A DNA stretch of 8,075 bases from an uncultured Flavobacteriia bacterium (GTDB lineage: Bacteria > Bacteroidota > Bacteroidia > Flavobacteriales_D > Crocinitomicaceae), in the NCBI GenBank assembly GCA_903928365.1, contig CAIYQV010000073.1, positions 1-8,075 on the forward strand, written 5' to 3'. The notes beneath the pieces were generated by a model. The model was not told the DNA's origin. It worked only from the letters and a program-made list of their open reading frames with translations, and did not search any database. Below are positions 7,114 to 8,075 of the stretch, in pieces. The position numbers were made by a program, and so were the translations under genes. How positions within the stretch are numbered: the first letter of the stretch is position 1; the number at the start of each line of letters is the position of its first letter.

Positions 7114-7512
7114 ATGCCGGGTAGAGCAGTAGTAGTGGAGGATTTTGTGTTGCTGTCGCAAGTATGGTCGGCCTTGCTCACCTCTATGGATTATTCAGTT
7201 AGTGTCTATCACGACGGCGACAATATCGCTGACATGATCCTTGAGTTAGAGCCTGAGATCATACTGATGGATGTTAATCTGGAAGGCGCTAAAACAGGTA
7301 TAGAATTATCCGAAGAACTTCTAAAAGAAAACCCCAATCTTAAGATCATTGCATTGACCCTTCAAAGCGGACAGGATTATGTTCAACGCGCCCTGGAAGT
7401 AGGAATGCGTGGGTATGTGACCAAAAACAGCAAGGTAGAAGTAATCAAGGAAGCCATTGAAGAGGTCATTAAAGGGAATATCTATCTGTGTGAAGACGTG
7501 CGGGTTTCTTAG
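7114..7512 (+). CDS. NarL-type receiver protein lacking its HTH domain
   Basis: From the ATG at 7114 this is a 132-residue receiver domain and nothing else; a GTG at 7105 would add three residues. It has the acidic pair E9/D10, phosphoacceptor D53 in ILMDVNLEG, switch T82 and K104 in GYVTKN. It closely parallels the receiver of the 1450 protein (LMDxNL, LTL, VGxxGYxTKN, GxxY near the end) and stops where that protein enters the linker to its HTH. So it is either a true single-domain regulator or a NarL-type regulator that lost its DNA-binding half. Repeat sequence begins within four bases of the TAG, and no HTH remnant follows in any frame. It is transcribed divergently from the kinase operon. 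If functional it could compete with the 1450 protein for phosphate from the HisKA_3 kinase or form heterodimers with it. Confidence 0.85.
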   Translation: MPGRAVVVEDFVLLSQVWSALLTSMDYSVSVYHDGDNIADMILELEPEIILMDVNLEGAKTGIELSEELLKENPNLKIIALTLQSGQDYVQRALEVGMRGYVTKNSKVEVIKEAIEEVIKGNIYLCEDVRVS

Positions 7513-7515
7513 GTT

Positions 7516-7715
7516 CAATTGACAATTACTCAATGGACAATTACCTCAGGCTTCGAGCCTTCGGCTCAATTCGGCTGTGCTCATCGCAAGGACTCAGGAC
7601 TAGTTTCCCTCAGCCGTCGGTTAATCTTTTTATAATGGACAATTTTTCAATGGACAATGGACAATTACCTCAGGCTTCGAGTTCCCTCAGCCGTCGGTAA
7701 ATCTCTTTGTAATTG
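7516..7715. repeat. Composite intergenic repeat: two copies, one carrying a 47-bp internal segment
   Basis: A 27-bp direct repeat is found at 7531-7557 and 7655-7681, starting with CAATGGACAATTA and ending with CAGGCTTCGAG. In the right copy it runs straight into TTCCCTCAGCCGTCGGT (7682-7698). In the left copy the same 17-mer is at 7605-7621, separated from the 27-mer by 47 bp (7558-7604). Similarity continues imperfectly for about 15-18 bp beyond each 17-mer. Extra CAATTGACAATTA and AATGGACAATT words flank the copies (7516-7528 and 7634-7644). The core word is shared with the array at 1222-1317. No open reading frame of note is present. Confidence 0.9.
7555..7567. other. Small hairpin in the left composite repeat
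   Basis: GAGCC-TTC-GGCTC is a perfect 5-bp stem with a 3-base loop, straddling the left junction of the 47-bp segment. TTCGGCT is also repeated at 7560-7566 and 7570-7576, and CGGCTG (7572-7577) can pair with CAGCCG (7611-7616). No T-run follows, so I do not call it a terminator, although it lies about 45 bp after the stop of the receiver gene. Confidence 0.45.
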
Positions 7716-7718
7716 AAA

Positions 7719-8075
7719 TTAACTGCGTTTAGTCGTAATAAACACCCTGTCACGATCGAGTTGGGCACTCAAATGTTCAAAGAAATCATCTCGTTTTTGT
7801 GGGTCGATGGCATCAATCGGGAAATGAAGTTGCAGGTCATTGATGTAATCAAAGTAGATGGAATCCTGATGGATGGAGACTTTTCGAAGTCCTGAAAAAT
7901 ATACCAACTGTACATCACGATCGGCCATAATGACCGCCTTTGAGGTGATTCCGATACGGAAACCTTTCTTCGAGCCGCCAATGAGCAGAAAAAGCATGTT
8001 ATCCAGAAATACAACTGCGAAAGCCAAAGCAGGCAGCCACACATGTGGCGTTACCGAGTATAATCCGATTCCAAC
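7719..8075 (-). CDS. Putative membrane protein with PH-like/YcxB-like C-terminal domain (5' partial)
   Basis: The frame is open through the window edge at 8075, so only the last 118 codons are seen. A hydrophobic segment of about 22 residues (WLPALAFAVVFLDNMLFLLI, then GG) is a likely membrane helix and is followed by a positive KK stretch. The roughly 80-residue C-terminal part alternates strand-like pieces (FRIGITSKAVIM, VQLVYFSGLRKVSI, SIYFDYIN, LQLHFPID) and ends in a helix (FFEHLSAQL). This resembles the bacterial PH-like/YcxB-type domains of small membrane proteins, but the match is by eye and weak. GTG at 8042 and ATG at 8044 (other frame) are not credible starts because the first would cut off sequence continuous with the helix. 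The gene points toward the repeat region and shares no promoter with the signalling cluster. Function unknown. Confidence 0.65.
   Translation of the reverse strand, partial: VGIGLYSVTPHVWLPALAFAVVFLDNMLFLLIGGSKKGFRIGITSKAVIMADRDVQLVYFSGLRKVSIHQDSIYFDYINDLQLHFPIDAIDPQKRDDFFEHLSAQLDRDRVFITTKRS

Noticed and set aside
7555..7567. Rho-independent terminator after the receiver gene
   Set aside because: The stem is only 5 bp and no T-run follows; better explained as part of the repeat.
7516..7715. Insertion sequence remnant with transposase
   Set aside because: No transposase coding sequence or clear terminal inverted repeats with target duplication are seen; only short modular repeats.

Overview
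The window looks like a chromosomal piece of a Bacteroidota genome, probably Flavobacteriales of the Crocinitomicaceae/Fluviicola kind. The lineage is an inference. It rests on Bacteroidota-type -7 promoter boxes (TAnnTTTG), the lack of Shine-Dalgarno sequences before the genes, moderate AT-richness, and protein families common in that phylum (soluble multi-PAS/GAF kinases with an enlarged dimerisation domain, and a DUF1573-like domain joined to a VWA domain).

Layout. Bases 1-1239 hold the 3' part of a surface-type VWA protein. Its last codons and stop lie inside a 14-bp tandem repeat (1222-1317). Next is a signal-transduction cluster. A NarL/LuxR-type response regulator (1450-2088, +) converges, with a 2-bp gap, on a three-gene minus-strand operon read from 6921 to 2091. 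In transcription order the operon encodes a REC-PAS-HisKA_3 kinase (5554-6921), a 1012-residue PAS/GAF histidine kinase with a stretched DHp domain (2508-5546), and a lone receiver (2091-2498). The intergenic gaps are 7 and 9 bp. Divergent from the operon is a NarL-type receiver that lacks an HTH (7114-7512, +). The 192-bp divergent region carries a -7 box for each direction, TACGTA repeats and a 5'-UTR hairpin. Bases 7513-7718 are filled by two copies of a composite repeat that shares its core word with the 1222-1317 array. The window ends in a partial membrane protein gene (7719-8075, -).

How the genes may work together. All five proteins of the cluster are soluble and keep the residues needed for His-Asp phosphotransfer. 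The HisKA_3 kinase is the class that normally partners with NarL/LuxR regulators, so the 1450 gene is its natural output. The REC at the N-terminus of that kinase could be controlled by the large PAS/GAF kinase, giving a phosphorelay or cross-regulated network. The two stand-alone receivers would act as phosphate sinks, shuttles or protein-binding outputs. No input ligand can be read from the sequence.

The most notable non-coding signal is the repeat family bracketing both sides of the cluster. At both places it abuts or forms the 3' end of a coding region. One of the two copies at the right edge carries a 47-bp internal segment that the other lacks. I see no RNA genes, CRISPR array, transposase or phage genes.
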